DNA from: an uncultured Pelagibacteraceae bacterium
GTDB taxonomy: Bacteria > Pseudomonadota > Alphaproteobacteria > Pelagibacterales > Pelagibacteraceae
NCBI GenBank assembly: GCA_902596745.1
Contig: CACJUZ010000003.1
Span: 36,292 to 100,291 of the forward strand
Direction: 5' to 3'
Length of the DNA: 64,000 nt
Of this stretch, positions 23,735-32,716 are shown piece by piece. The position numbers were made by a program, and so were the translations under genes. The notes beneath the pieces are model-generated. The model searched no databases. It saw only the letters and a program-made list of their open reading frames with translations, and was not told the DNA's origin. Numbering within the stretch: the stretch's first letter is position 1; every line of letters begins with the position of its first letter.

Positions 23735-24337
23735 TTGAAAAAATATATATACTTAATTTCTCCTAAAGAAATTAATAAAGATTTCTACAATAATCTAGAT
23801 AAAGTTTTGTCATATGGAAATGTGAAATATTTTCAATTAAGGTTGAAAAAGAAAAGAAAAGAAAATCTTTTCAAGATTTCAAAAGAAATAAAAAAAATTA
23901 CTCGTAAACACAAAGTAAAATTTATAATCAATGATTACTACAATTTAGTATCTAAAATAAAGGCTGATGGCTGTCATATGGGTCAGTTGGATGGTCCAAT
24001 TAATATTGCTAGGAAAAAACTTAAAAATAAAATTTTAGGAGTTACTTGCCATAACTCAATTCTAATGGCAAAAAAAGCAGTAAAAAATAAAGTAAATTAT
24101 TTAGCCTTAGGATCCTTTTTTAAATCAAGACTCAAACCGGGTGCTAAAAAAGCAGATTTAAAAGTTTTGAAACAAGTAAAAAAAAATATCAAATTACCAA
24201 TTGTTGTAATTGGTGGAATAAATAATTCAAACTACAAAAAATTAATAAAAATTGGTGCAAATTATATTGCAATATCAAGTTTTATTTGGGATAACCCGAA
24301 ACTAAAACCTGAAATTGCAATTAGAAAGTTTAAATGA
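23735..24337 (+). CDS. Thiamine phosphate synthase-like (ThiE family), TTG start
   Basis: FQLRLKKK, FIINDYYNLVSKIKADGCHMGQ, LGVTCHN, VVIGGI; divergent phosphate-binding region. Confidence 0.75.
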   Translation: MKKYIYLISPKEINKDFYNNLDKVLSYGNVKYFQLRLKKKRKENLFKISKEIKKITRKHKVKFIINDYYNLVSKIKADGCHMGQLDGPINIARKKLKNKILGVTCHNSILMAKKAVKNKVNYLALGSFFKSRLKPGAKKADLKVLKQVKKNIKLPIVVIGGINNSNYKKLIKIGANYIAISSFIWDNPKLKPEIAIRKFK

Positions 24338-24897
24338 AAATTACTGCAAACGAGATTAAGCCTGGAATGATAATAGAACATAAAGATGATTTGTGGAATG
24401 TTTTAAAGACTCAGCATGTTAAACCTGGGAAAGGTGGAGCTTTTAATCAAGTAGAATTAAAAAGCGTGATCAAAGGGACAAAATTAAATGAAAGATTTAG
24501 ATCAAGTGAAAATGTTGAAAAAGCAGAGGTTGATGAAAAAAAATTTAATTTTTTATATTCTGACGATAAAAATTCGTATTTTATGGATAATGTTTCATTC
24601 GAGCAAATAATTATGTCTAATGATTTGATAGGTGATAAGGTAAAATTGCTTAAAGAAAACTTAGAGGTCACAATATCGTTATTGGACGAAAAACCATTAT
24701 CAATTGAACTTCCTAAAAATATTAGTTGTGTAGTAGAGTCAACCGACGCGGTAGTGAGGGGTCAAACTGCGGCTTCATCATATAAACCAGCTAAACTTGA
24801 TAATGGTTTAACAATTACAGTTCCCCCATTTATTGAAAGTGGTGATAAAATTATTATCGATTCAAGAAATTTAGAATATATCAAAAAAAATAGTTAG
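24334..24897 (+). CDS. efp: Elongation factor P
   Basis: MKITANEIKPGMIIEHKDDLWNVLKTQHVKPGKGGAFNQVELKSV. Confidence 0.97.
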   Translation: MKITANEIKPGMIIEHKDDLWNVLKTQHVKPGKGGAFNQVELKSVIKGTKLNERFRSSENVEKAEVDEKKFNFLYSDDKNSYFMDNVSFEQIIMSNDLIGDKVKLLKENLEVTISLLDEKPLSIELPKNISCVVESTDAVVRGQTAASSYKPAKLDNGLTITVPPFIESGDKIIIDSRNLEYIKKNS

Positions 24898-24898
24898 A

Positions 24899-25705
24899 AT
24901 GAGAATTAACTCACCTAAATTAAATATAATGTACAAAGCTTGTATGAAAGCTTCGAAATCTCTAATTAGAGATTTTGGAGAAGTTGAAAACTTACAAGTA
25001 TCGTCTAAAGGCCCGGGAGACTTTGTGTCATCGGCTGATAAAAGAACAGAAAAAATTATAATAGATGAATTGCTTAGAGCTTACCCTGACTATGGAATTC
25101 TAAGTGAAGAAGCTGGTAAAATTAATGAAAAAAATAATACTAATAGGTGGATTATAGATCCTATAGACGGGACAAGTAACTTTTTAAATGGAATCCCTCA
25201 ATTCGCAATTTCTATAGGTTACGAGGAAGAAAATAAAATTAAAATTGGTTTAATCTACGATCCAATTAAGAATGAACTTTTTTTTGCTGAGAATGGTAAT
25301 GGAGCATTTTTGAACAACAAAAGAATAAGGGTTTCAAAAAAAAAAAATTTAAAAAACTCTTTGTTAGGAACAGGTGGGCCAAAAAGCAATAGTAAAATTA
25401 AAAATGAAATATTGGATGAATATTTAGAAATCTCAAAATATATTGACACGCCTATTAGAAAATTCGGAAGTGCATCTCTAGATCTTGCTAATGTAGCTTG
25501 TGGGAGACTTGATGGTTTTTGGCAAAGAGAATTAAGTTATTGGGATATAGCTGCTGGTATTTTAATTGTAAGAGAAGCAGGTGGTTTTGTTGATTTTTTA
25601 GATCGAGATATAAATGAGAGTAAAAAAATGAATTTAGTAGCGTCAAATTCACTAATTCATCAAGAATTGATTGATCTTATAAAAAAAATTATTGAGAAAA
25701 ATTAA
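24899..25705 (+). CDS. suhB: Inositol-1-monophosphatase family protein
   Basis: GILSEEAG, WIIDPIDGTSNFLNGIPQFAISIG, WDIAAGILIVREAGG. Confidence 0.93.
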   Translation: MRINSPKLNIMYKACMKASKSLIRDFGEVENLQVSSKGPGDFVSSADKRTEKIIIDELLRAYPDYGILSEEAGKINEKNNTNRWIIDPIDGTSNFLNGIPQFAISIGYEEENKIKIGLIYDPIKNELFFAENGNGAFLNNKRIRVSKKKNLKNSLLGTGGPKSNSKIKNEILDEYLEISKYIDTPIRKFGSASLDLANVACGRLDGFWQRELSYWDIAAGILIVREAGGFVDFLDRDINESKKMNLVASNSLIHQELIDLIKKIIEKN

Positions 25706-25726
25706 TTTATACTATATTAGTCGGGC

Positions 25727-25948
25727 ATGAAAAAAAACATACATCCTAATTATCATAAAATAAAAGTCGTCATGACTGATGGCAGTGAGTTTGAAACTAT
25801 GTCAACGTGGGGAAAAGAAAATGATACTCTTAAACTTGATATTGATCCAAAATCTCATTTTGCTTGGACTGGTGGTTCACAAAAAATATTAGATAAAGGA
25901 AGAGTAAGTCGTTACAATAAAAAATTCAGTAATTTAAGAAAAAAATAA
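25727..25948 (+). CDS. rpmE: 50S ribosomal protein L31 (Cys-free form)
   Basis: [19 protein letters not shown]...HFAWTG; no Cys. Confidence 0.93.
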   Translation: MKKNIHPNYHKIKVVMTDGSEFETMSTWGKENDTLKLDIDPKSHFAWTGGSQKILDKGRVSRYNKKFSNLRKK

Positions 25949-25950
25949 AT

Positions 25951-26541
25951 ATGCAAGAATTTCCTTTTATGCCTAAAGCTACAGCTGTATGGTTAGTAGA
26001 AAATACAAATCTAACATTTAGACAAATAGCACAGTTCTGTAATTTACACGAATTAGAGGTAAAAGGTATTGCTGACGGCGATGTCGCAAAAGGTATAAAG
26101 GCTTACAATCCAATTTTAGCGGGTCAACTTTCACGTAATGAAATTGATGAGTGTTCAAGAAATCCTGAGAGAAATTTAAACTTAATAAAAAAAGATAGCA
26201 ACATTCAAATTAAAGAGAGAAAAAAACCGAAATATACGCCTTTGTCAAAAAGACAAGATAGACCTGACGCCATACTATGGATGTGTAAAAACGCTTCTGA
26301 ATTAACGGACGGTCAAATATCTAAGCTTGTAGGTAGTACAAAAGGAACTGTATCTCTCATTAGAAAAAGGAGTTACTGGAACTTCTCAAATCTTAAGCCT
26401 AGAGACCCAGTTATTTTAGCTTTATGTTCCCAAGAAGCTTTTCAAAAAGCTTTAGATAAAGCAAAAAGAAGGGTTGAAAGAGAGAAAAAAAGAATATTGA
26501 AAGAGGAAAAAAAGCTTAAAAAAGAAAATTCAGAACAGTAA
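25951..26541 (+). CDS. DUF1013 family / TrcR-like cell cycle transcriptional regulator
   Basis: FMPKATAVWLVENTNLTFRQIAQFCNLHELEVKGIADGDVAKGIKAYNPI is the alphaproteobacterial DUF1013 signature. Confidence 0.88.
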   Translation: MQEFPFMPKATAVWLVENTNLTFRQIAQFCNLHELEVKGIADGDVAKGIKAYNPILAGQLSRNEIDECSRNPERNLNLIKKDSNIQIKERKKPKYTPLSKRQDRPDAILWMCKNASELTDGQISKLVGSTKGTVSLIRKRSYWNFSNLKPRDPVILALCSQEAFQKALDKAKRRVEREKKRILKEEKKLKKENSEQ

Positions 26542-26573
26542 AAAGAAAAAATAATAAATTATAAGAAAATTCA

Positions 26574-26603
26574 TAAGTAATGATGTGGACAATTCGTTAC
26601 TTA
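26574..26603 (+). promoter_or_regulatory. 10-bp hairpin in rpsU leader
   Basis: TAAGTAATGA-TGTGGACAAT-TCGTTACTTA (one G.U pair); no T-tract, so not a terminator. Confidence 0.6.
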
Positions 26604-26637
26604 AATGTTAACTACCAGTCGAAACAGGAGGTATTTT

Positions 26638-26832
26638 ATTAAAATAGAAGTAAAAGATAATAACATTGAGCAAGCAATTCGAGTTTTAAAAAGAAAATTG
26701 CAAAAAGAAGGTTTCTTTAAAGTAATGAAAATGAAAAGTACATACGAAAAACCATCTGAAAAGAAAAAAAGAATTAGAACAGAAAATTTAAAAAGAATTA
26801 AAAAGCAACAAAAATTAAGAAATAGATATTAA
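26638..26832 (+). CDS. rpsU: 30S ribosomal protein S21, probable AUU start codon
   Basis: From ATT at 26638: (M)KIEVKDNNIEQAIRVLKRKLQKEGFFK, matching normal S21 N-termini; AGGAGG at 26626-26631, 6-nt spacing. ORF track start (26605) adds MLTTSRNRRYF with no SD. Confidence 0.85.
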   Translation: MKIEVKDNNIEQAIRVLKRKLQKEGFFKVMKMKSTYEKPSEKKKRIRTENLKRIKKQQKLRNRY

Positions 26833-26850
26833 TTATGTCTAAGGAGATTT

Positions 26851-27054
26851 ATGCCTCAAGGAAAAGTAAAGTGGTTCAGTGCGAAAAAAGGATATGGTTT
26901 CATAAGAGAGGAAGAAAAGGATAGGGATATATTTTTACATGTCTCTGCTTTAGAAAGCTCTAAGTTACGTGTTTTGAAAGAAGATCAAATTTTAAAATTT
27001 GATATTAAAGTGGAAAAAGATAAGCTTCAAGCTATTAACCTCAAGAAAATTTAA
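26851..27054 (+). CDS. Cold shock domain protein
   Basis: GKVKWFSAKKGYGFIREEEKDRDIFLHVSALE; SD AAGGAG just upstream. Confidence 0.95.
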   Translation: MPQGKVKWFSAKKGYGFIREEEKDRDIFLHVSALESSKLRVLKEDQILKFDIKVEKDKLQAINLKKI

Positions 27055-27059
27055 TTTAT

Positions 27060-27136
<77 letters not shown>

Positions 27137-27158
27137 AAATTAAAGCGCTTAAAAGAAT

Positions 27159-27857
27159 TTAAAGTTTAAATCTAGATTTTTTACTATCTGTTAAAAAACC
27201 TTTTACTGTGTCAAGAGTCATCGATTTAAAACTCTTCCCAAAAATACTTATTTGATTAATTATTTTTGGGGGCATTGTAATTATGTTGCATTTAATTTGT
27301 TTAGCTTGAGTATAATTATAAGCTTCTCTTGTGCTGGCCCAAAGTATTTCGATGTTTTTATTTTTTTTTGTAAGTAAAATGCTTTTTTTAAAAATTGGTA
27401 ATGGATCTTTTCCTTTGTCAGCCATTCTTCCTGCAAAAATTGATATTATTGATCTCGTTTTTTTGTTTAAGTTATTATAAATTTTTTTGACCTGCTCATA
27501 TGTATAAACAGCAGTTATATTTAATTTAATCCCTTTATTACTTAATTCTTTAATAACCGATCCCATAAAAACTCCTTTTGAATTAATAACAGGAATTTTA
27601 ACATATATGTTTTTTCCCCAAGAATTTATAACATATGCTTGTTTAAGCATTTCTTTAGGGCTATCAGCGAATACTTCGAACGATATAGGTTTTTTTTTGC
27701 AAACTTTTAATATTTTTTTTGAATATTCTTTGTAACTTTTTGCACCAGCAAGTCTCATTAGGCTAGGATTAGTAGTGAAACCATCTACTATGTTTTTATT
27801 GTTAAAAAACTTAATTGTTTTATAGTCAGCAATATCGCAAAAAATTTTTGTTTTCAT
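27159..27857 (-). CDS. tal: Transaldolase (small, FSA/TalC-like)
   Basis: IFCDIADYKTIKFF..K..VDGFTTNPSLM; NITAVYTYEQ; SIFAGRMADKGKDP. Confidence 0.9.
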   Translation of the reverse strand: MKTKIFCDIADYKTIKFFNNKNIVDGFTTNPSLMRLAGAKSYKEYSKKILKVCKKKPISFEVFADSPKEMLKQAYVINSWGKNIYVKIPVINSKGVFMGSVIKELSNKGIKLNITAVYTYEQVKKIYNNLNKKTRSIISIFAGRMADKGKDPLPIFKKSILLTKKNKNIEILWASTREAYNYTQAKQIKCNIITMPPKIINQISIFGKSFKSMTLDTVKGFLTDSKKSRFKL

Positions 27858-29260
27858 TAATCTAAATTTTTGACTATGTCTTCTGTCATCTTTTTGGCAT
27901 CAGCAAATAACATTAAAGTATTATCTCTGTAAAATAATTCATTATCTATTCCTGCGTATCCTGGAGATAAGCTCCTTTTAACAAATAAAACTGATTTACA
28001 TTTTTCAACATCTAAAACAGGCATACCAAATATTGGGCTTTTTGGATCAGTTTTTGCTACTGGATTAGTTACGTCGTTAGCTCCAATCACAAATGCAACA
28101 TCTGAGTTAGCAAAATCATTATTAATGTCTTCAAGTTCAAAAACTTCGTCGTACGGAACATTGGCCTCGGCAAGAAGTACATTCATGTGACCTGGCATTC
28201 TTCCAGCTACCGGGTGAATTGCATACGTTACTTTAATGTCATTTTTTTTTAACTTATCAACCATTTCTCGAAGAGCGTGTTGTGCTTGTGCTACAGCCAT
28301 TCCATAACCTGGCACTATAATGACTGATGATGCATTTTTCATTAAAAAAGCAGCATCTTCTGCATTTCCACTTTTAACAGGTTTTTGATCTTTTTTACTT
28401 TTAATATCACTTTGAGAGTTATCTGCTCCAAATCCACCAAGAATAACACTGAAAAAAGATCTATTCATAGCCTTGCACATTATGTAAGAAAGAATAGCTC
28501 CTGAAGACCCAACTAATGCACCTGTAATTATAAGAGCAGTGTTTTCAAGAGTAAAACCTATTCCGGCAGCTGCCCAACCAGAATAAGAATTAAGCATAGA
28601 TATAACGACCGGCATGTCTGCGCCACCTATAGGAATTATTAATAAAACCCCTATTAAAAAAGATATAGTTATTACAGTCCAAAAAATATTTTCTGACTGC
28701 GTTTTGCATAAATAAAATATTAATACAAATATTCCTATTCCTAAAATAAGATTCAAATAATGTTGCCCTAAAAAAGTTATTGGCGCACCTGACATAAGTC
28801 CTCTTAATTTTAAAAATGCTATTATTGAACCTGAAAAAGTTATAGCTCCAACTGCAGCCCCAATTGACATTTCTATTAAGCTTGCCAATTTGATATTACC
28901 GACAATTCCTAAATTAAAAACTTCTGGATTTAAAAAAGCAGCTATAGCAACAAATACTGCAGCTAATCCGACTAAACTATGAAAACCGGCTACTAACTCA
29001 GGCATCGCTGTCATTGGAATTTTAAAGGCTATAAAAGCTCCAATTGATCCCCCTAAAAATAGTAAAAGAAGAACATATAAGAAAGAGCTAGAAAAATTAC
29101 CAATTGATAAAAAGGTAACTAATATAGCGATAATCATTCCTGCAATACCAAAATAGTTTCCCTGTCTTGAAGTATCTGGTGAAGATAAACCTCTTAAGGC
29201 AAGTATAAATAGTATTCCTGAAACTAAATAAAAAATTGCTGATAAATTCGAAGATATCAT
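27857..29260 (-). CDS. pntB: NAD(P) transhydrogenase subunit beta
   Basis: VPGYGMAVAQAQHALREM, HPVAGRMPGHMNVLLAEANVPYDEV, GANDVTNPVA. Confidence 0.96.
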   Translation of the reverse strand: MISSNLSAIFYLVSGILFILALRGLSSPDTSRQGNYFGIAGMIIAILVTFLSIGNFSSSFLYVLLLLFLGGSIGAFIAFKIPMTAMPELVAGFHSLVGLAAVFVAIAAFLNPEVFNLGIVGNIKLASLIEMSIGAAVGAITFSGSIIAFLKLRGLMSGAPITFLGQHYLNLILGIGIFVLIFYLCKTQSENIFWTVITISFLIGVLLIIPIGGADMPVVISMLNSYSGWAAAGIGFTLENTALIITGALVGSSGAILSYIMCKAMNRSFFSVILGGFGADNSQSDIKSKKDQKPVKSGNAEDAAFLMKNASSVIIVPGYGMAVAQAQHALREMVDKLKKNDIKVTYAIHPVAGRMPGHMNVLLAEANVPYDEVFELEDINNDFANSDVAFVIGANDVTNPVAKTDPKSPIFGMPVLDVEKCKSVLFVKRSLSPGYAGIDNELFYRDNTLMLFADAKKMTEDIVKNLD

Positions 29261-29568
29261 TATTTTTTATCTTTCTTTTTTTTATACATTTGAAGCATTC
29301 TCTGAGTTACTAAAAAACCGCCAAATATGTTCACCGCTGCCAAAATTATAGCTAAATAACCAAAAATACTTGAGGAACTAAAATCATTTTCAGAAGTAGA
29401 AGCCAAGGCTGCAATAATCGCTCCAACTATAATTACCGATGAAATAGCATTTGTAACTGACATCAATGGAGTATGTAGAGAAGGTGTAACACTCCAAACA
29501 ACATAATATCCCACAAATATTGAAAGAATAAAAATACTAAATCTAAATATAAATGGATCTATTTCCAT
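29260..29568 (-). CDS. pntAB: NAD(P) transhydrogenase subunit alpha part 2
   Basis: GYYVVWSVTPSLHTPLMSVTNAISSVIIVGAI. Confidence 0.95.
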   Translation of the reverse strand: MEIDPFIFRFSIFILSIFVGYYVVWSVTPSLHTPLMSVTNAISSVIIVGAIIAALASTSENDFSSSSIFGYLAIILAAVNIFGGFLVTQRMLQMYKKKKDKK

Positions 29569-29570
29569 AA

Positions 29571-30665
29571 TTAAATCTCCTTAATTAAAGTTTTACTAAT
29601 GATTTCATCTTCAAGATTAATATTAAAATCTCTTTTTTCTCTACTATACAAATTTCGAATAAAGCTAAATAAATTTTTTGCATATAAACTTGAGGCTGTT
29701 AATGGTAGTCTATTCATAAGAGTTTTCACGCCTATTATTTTTACTCCATTAATAATATTGATTTTTCCTGGTTCTGAATAAGCAGAATTTCCACCTTGCT
29801 CTGCTGCTAGGTCATAAATGATTGAACCCGGCCTCATTAGTTTTACTAATTGTTCAGATAAAATTCTTGGTGCAGATTTTCCTGGTACTAAAGCAGTGCA
29901 AATAACAATATCATTTTTTCTTAGCGCCTCTTGCATCATTTCTGCCTGTTTTTTTTTATAGTCATCACTTACTTCCTTTGCATAGCCTCCAGAAGTTTCC
30001 ATATCTTCCGAATTATCGACAGTTAAAAACTTACCGCCAAGGCTTTCTACCTGTTCTTTTGAAGCTGACCTTACATCAGTTGCTGATACAATCGCTCCTA
30101 ATCTTTTTGCGGTTGCGATAGCTTGTAAACCAGCTACACCCGCTCCAATTACTAAAACTTTAGCAGCAGGAACTGTACCGGCTGCTGTCATCATCATTGG
30201 TATAGCTTTTTCAAATTCATAGATTGAATCTACCACTGCCCTGTAACCAGCTAAGTTAGATTGTGATGATAACACATCCATTGATTGTGCCCTTGTTATT
30301 CTAGGTAAAAGCTCAAGAGAAAAAATACTTATATTTTTTTTTATCAGTTCATTTATTTTATTTTTATTTTGTGAGGGATTTAACATGCCAACAAGTATCG
30401 ATTTCTGCTTTAAGTTTTTTATTTCATCATCACTTGGACAATTGACTTTTATAAGTAAATTACAATTATTTAAAACTTCATTATTCGTTTTTTTAATTTC
30501 TACACCTACTTTTACAAATTCCTCGTCTGTGATTCCAATATGAGAAGCATAATTCGTTTCAATGCATATTTTTAGACCCAAATTAATAATATTTTTTGCA
30601 GTTTCTGGCGTTAAAGCAACCCTCTTTTCTACTGATAAATTTTCTTTAATCGAGCCAATAATCAT
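29571..30665 (-). CDS. pntAA: NAD(P) transhydrogenase subunit alpha part 1
   Basis: MIIGSIKENLSVEKRVALTPETA; GAGVAGLQAIATAKRLGAIVSATDVR. True start probably 30665; the ORF-track extension to 30731 overlaps the small gene at 30674-30784. Confidence 0.95.
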   Translation of the reverse strand: MIIGSIKENLSVEKRVALTPETAKNIINLGLKICIETNYASHIGITDEEFVKVGVEIKKTNNEVLNNCNLLIKVNCPSDDEIKNLKQKSILVGMLNPSQNKNKINELIKKNISIFSLELLPRITRAQSMDVLSSQSNLAGYRAVVDSIYEFEKAIPMMMTAAGTVPAAKVLVIGAGVAGLQAIATAKRLGAIVSATDVRSASKEQVESLGGKFLTVDNSEDMETSGGYAKEVSDDYKKKQAEMMQEALRKNDIVICTALVPGKSAPRILSEQLVKLMRPGSIIYDLAAEQGGNSAYSEPGKINIINGVKIIGVKTLMNRLPLTASSLYAKNLFSFIRNLYSREKRDFNINLEDEIISKTLIKEI

Positions 30666-30673
30666 AAAAATAT

Positions 30674-30784
30674 TTATAATAAAGTCATAGCCAGAATTAC
30701 AAGAATAGCTATGACAGCAATTGTCCCCCAAAGAACAAATTTGGTAAAACCTTCCCAGGTGCTTTTATGATCATTATTATTCAT
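30674..30784 (-). CDS. Small aa3-type cytochrome c oxidase subunit IV-like protein (36 aa; not in ORF track)
   Basis: MNNNDHKSTWEGFTKFVLWGTIAVIAILVILAMTLL: short polar N-terminus plus one TM with the WGTIAV motif of the alphaproteobacterial aa3 subunit IV family. Confidence 0.75.
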   Translation of the reverse strand: MNNNDHKSTWEGFTKFVLWGTIAVIAILVILAMTLL

Positions 30785-30790
30785 TTTAGA

Positions 30791-30916
30791 CTAACCTTGA
30801 CGTGCTTTAAATTTCGGATTTTTTTTATTAATTATATAAACTTTTCCTCTCCTTTTAACTAGCTTGGAGTTTAGGTCTCTTTTTTTTAAAGATTTTAATG
30901 AACTAGCAACTTTCAT
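30791..30916 (-). CDS. rpmJ: 50S ribosomal protein L36 (Cys-free form, 41 aa; not in ORF track)
   Basis: [41 protein letters not shown]. Confidence 0.95.
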   Translation of the reverse strand: MKVASSLKSLKKRDLNSKLVKRRGKVYIINKKNPKFKARQG

Positions 30917-30928
30917 AATTTATTTATA

Positions 30929-31044
30929 GCCTGGCAACGTCCTACTCTCCCGTGCCTTAAGACAAAGTACCATCGGCGCTGAAGGACTTGACTTCCGAGT
31001 TCGGAATGGGATCGGGTATTGCCCCTTCGCAATAATTACCAGGC
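30929..31044 (-). rRNA. rrf: 5S ribosomal RNA
   Basis: Reverse complement GCCTGGTAATTATTGCGAAGGGGCAATACCCGATCCCATTCCGAACTCGGAAGTC...GGGAGAGTAGGACGTTGCCAGGC; termini pair. Confidence 0.96.
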
Positions 31045-31049
31045 AAGGT

Positions 31050-31078
31050 TTTATATTATTTTATTAGATAGTTGTAAA
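31050..31078 (-). promoter_or_regulatory. Near-consensus sigma-70-type promoter of 5S rRNA
   Basis: Minus strand TTTACA (31078-31073) - 17 nt - TATAAA (31055-31050), 5 nt from the 5S 5' end. Confidence 0.6.
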
Positions 31079-31114
31079 TAGAACAAAAATACAATTTTAT
31101 TAAAATTATTCTTG

Positions 31115-32491
31115 TTATTTCTCATTTTTAATTCTTATTTCATTCAATCCTATTAAAATACCAATTATTAAGAAAGTATAACCAGCGTTAAATGTAGAAA
31201 AAAAACTTCCAGTACTTTTGAAAGGGAAAAAGTGAATAAGAGTAGATAAAATGATACCTAAGTAAATCCAATTTGATATGTTATTTTTTCTTTTTTCACC
31301 TTTTAAATATTCTTTGTAACAGATAAAAAGTAGGACTAGAACTGGCACACTTATCAAAACTAAACCTATTATTCCAACATCATTTAATATCTCTAGAATA
31401 AAATTATGAGGATGACTTTCACATATTCTGTTTGGTAAATGAATTTTTTTTGAGCAGTCGTTTCTAAAAGATTTAATACCTCTTCCTAATAAAGGGTTGT
31501 CCAGAAATAAATCAATTGAGGTAATATATAATGTTTGATGACCTGTAACGAATGAATAAAAAGTAAAATTTTTTGTTGTATTAAATTCGGGAAGATTAAA
31601 AAAATGTTTACCAGAATTTTCATATTTTTTTAAATTCGGATATTCTTTTTGGAGTTCGTTAATAATTATTATAGGGTTTGGTGCTTTTTTGAAAATTTCC
31701 AATCTTTTATAAATTTGCTCATTTTTAAAAACTATTAATGAATTAATTATAATTATAATTAAAACCAAACCCATTAGCTGAAGCTTATATTTTTTAAGTT
31801 TTACCAAAATTAAAAATAAGAATAAAAATATCAAAAACATTAAAGCTGGCATCCTGTTACCAGAAAAAATAATTGATACGAAGAATAAGCATGACATTAA
31901 AAAAAATAAAAAAATCAATAAAGATTTTTTTTGATTTTTAATCAATTGAGGCAAAGCAAATATTCCAATAACTGAAAACATTAAAATAAACCCACCGGCA
32001 ATAAGTTCCTCTCTAAAGATGCCAGTAAAATATTTTATCTCTTTTGAGATTGAAATAGGATCAAAACCAAGTATATTTTTACCAAATATATATTGAATAA
32101 GTATGTCTAAACTTATAAGTAAAGTAATTAAGAAACAACTCATAAATAAAAAATTTAAATTTATTTTATTATATTTTACCAAACAAGAGATGATAATTAA
32201 GAAAGTTAAGTATCTTAAAAACAGTATTGACTTTATCCAGTCTTTATCCATACCATCATTTAAAATTCTGTAAGATGAAGAAAAAAGTATAATTAAAAAA
32301 AATGCTAAAATTAGTAAAATTAAATATTTATTATTCCAATCAAAAAGCTTTGATCTAAAATATATTATTCCAGCAATCGATACTAAAAGTATAAGAATAT
32401 TAATACTTAAGTTTCCAAAAGTAAAAGCTACTGGTAAAAGGTAAATTAAGAATTGAAGCGAGATTGATAAAAAATTATCTATTTTTTGCAT
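31115..32491 (-). CDS. O-antigen ligase (WaaL/RfaL) family membrane protein
   Basis: Polytopic protein with a large loop ending in GRGIKSFR..C........ESHPHNFILEILNDVGIIGL. Confidence 0.85.
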   Translation of the reverse strand: MQKIDNFLSISLQFLIYLLPVAFTFGNLSINILILLVSIAGIIYFRSKLFDWNNKYLILLILAFFLIILFSSSYRILNDGMDKDWIKSILFLRYLTFLIIISCLVKYNKINLNFLFMSCFLITLLISLDILIQYIFGKNILGFDPISISKEIKYFTGIFREELIAGGFILMFSVIGIFALPQLIKNQKKSLLIFLFFLMSCLFFVSIIFSGNRMPALMFLIFLFLFLILVKLKKYKLQLMGLVLIIIIINSLIVFKNEQIYKRLEIFKKAPNPIIIINELQKEYPNLKKYENSGKHFFNLPEFNTTKNFTFYSFVTGHQTLYITSIDLFLDNPLLGRGIKSFRNDCSKKIHLPNRICESHPHNFILEILNDVGIIGLVLISVPVLVLLFICYKEYLKGEKRKNNISNWIYLGIILSTLIHFFPFKSTGSFFSTFNAGYTFLIIGILIGLNEIRIKNEK

Positions 32492-32543
32492 TTTATTTTA
32501 TTAGGTATTTATAATATTATACCATTAATATCATAAAATATAA

Positions 32544-32618
32544 GGGTGTGTAGTTCAGTGGTAGAACGCTACGTTGACATCGTAGAGGTCATAAGTTCAA
32601 TTCTTATCACACCCACCA
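32544..32618 (+). tRNA. tRNA-Val (anticodon GAC), CCA encoded
   Basis: GGGTGTGTAGTTCAGTGGTAGAACGCTACGTTGACATCGTAGAGGTCATAAGTTCAATTCTTATCACACCCACCA. Confidence 0.95.
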
Positions 32619-32716
32619 CAATTATAAGATAAATAAAGGATGTAAATTAGATATTGATAAGAGAAAAAATATAATCTATTTAAAATTTTAAAAATATAAC
32701 TATTATCAAATGTAAT

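Noticed and set aside
26574-26603. rpsU leader hairpin as a Rho-independent terminator of the upstream gene
   Set aside because: AT-rich stem with no following T-tract on the plus strand.
26605-26637. ORF-track N-terminal extension of rpsU starting at ATG 26605
   Set aside because: No SD, atypical residues, and it would bury a perfect AGGAGG inside the coding sequence; ATT at 26638 fits better.
30666-30731. N-terminal extension of pntA (MGDNCCHSYSCNSGYDFIINIF)
   Set aside because: Out-of-frame reading of the small aa3 subunit IV-like gene; PntA homology begins at MIIGSIKENL.
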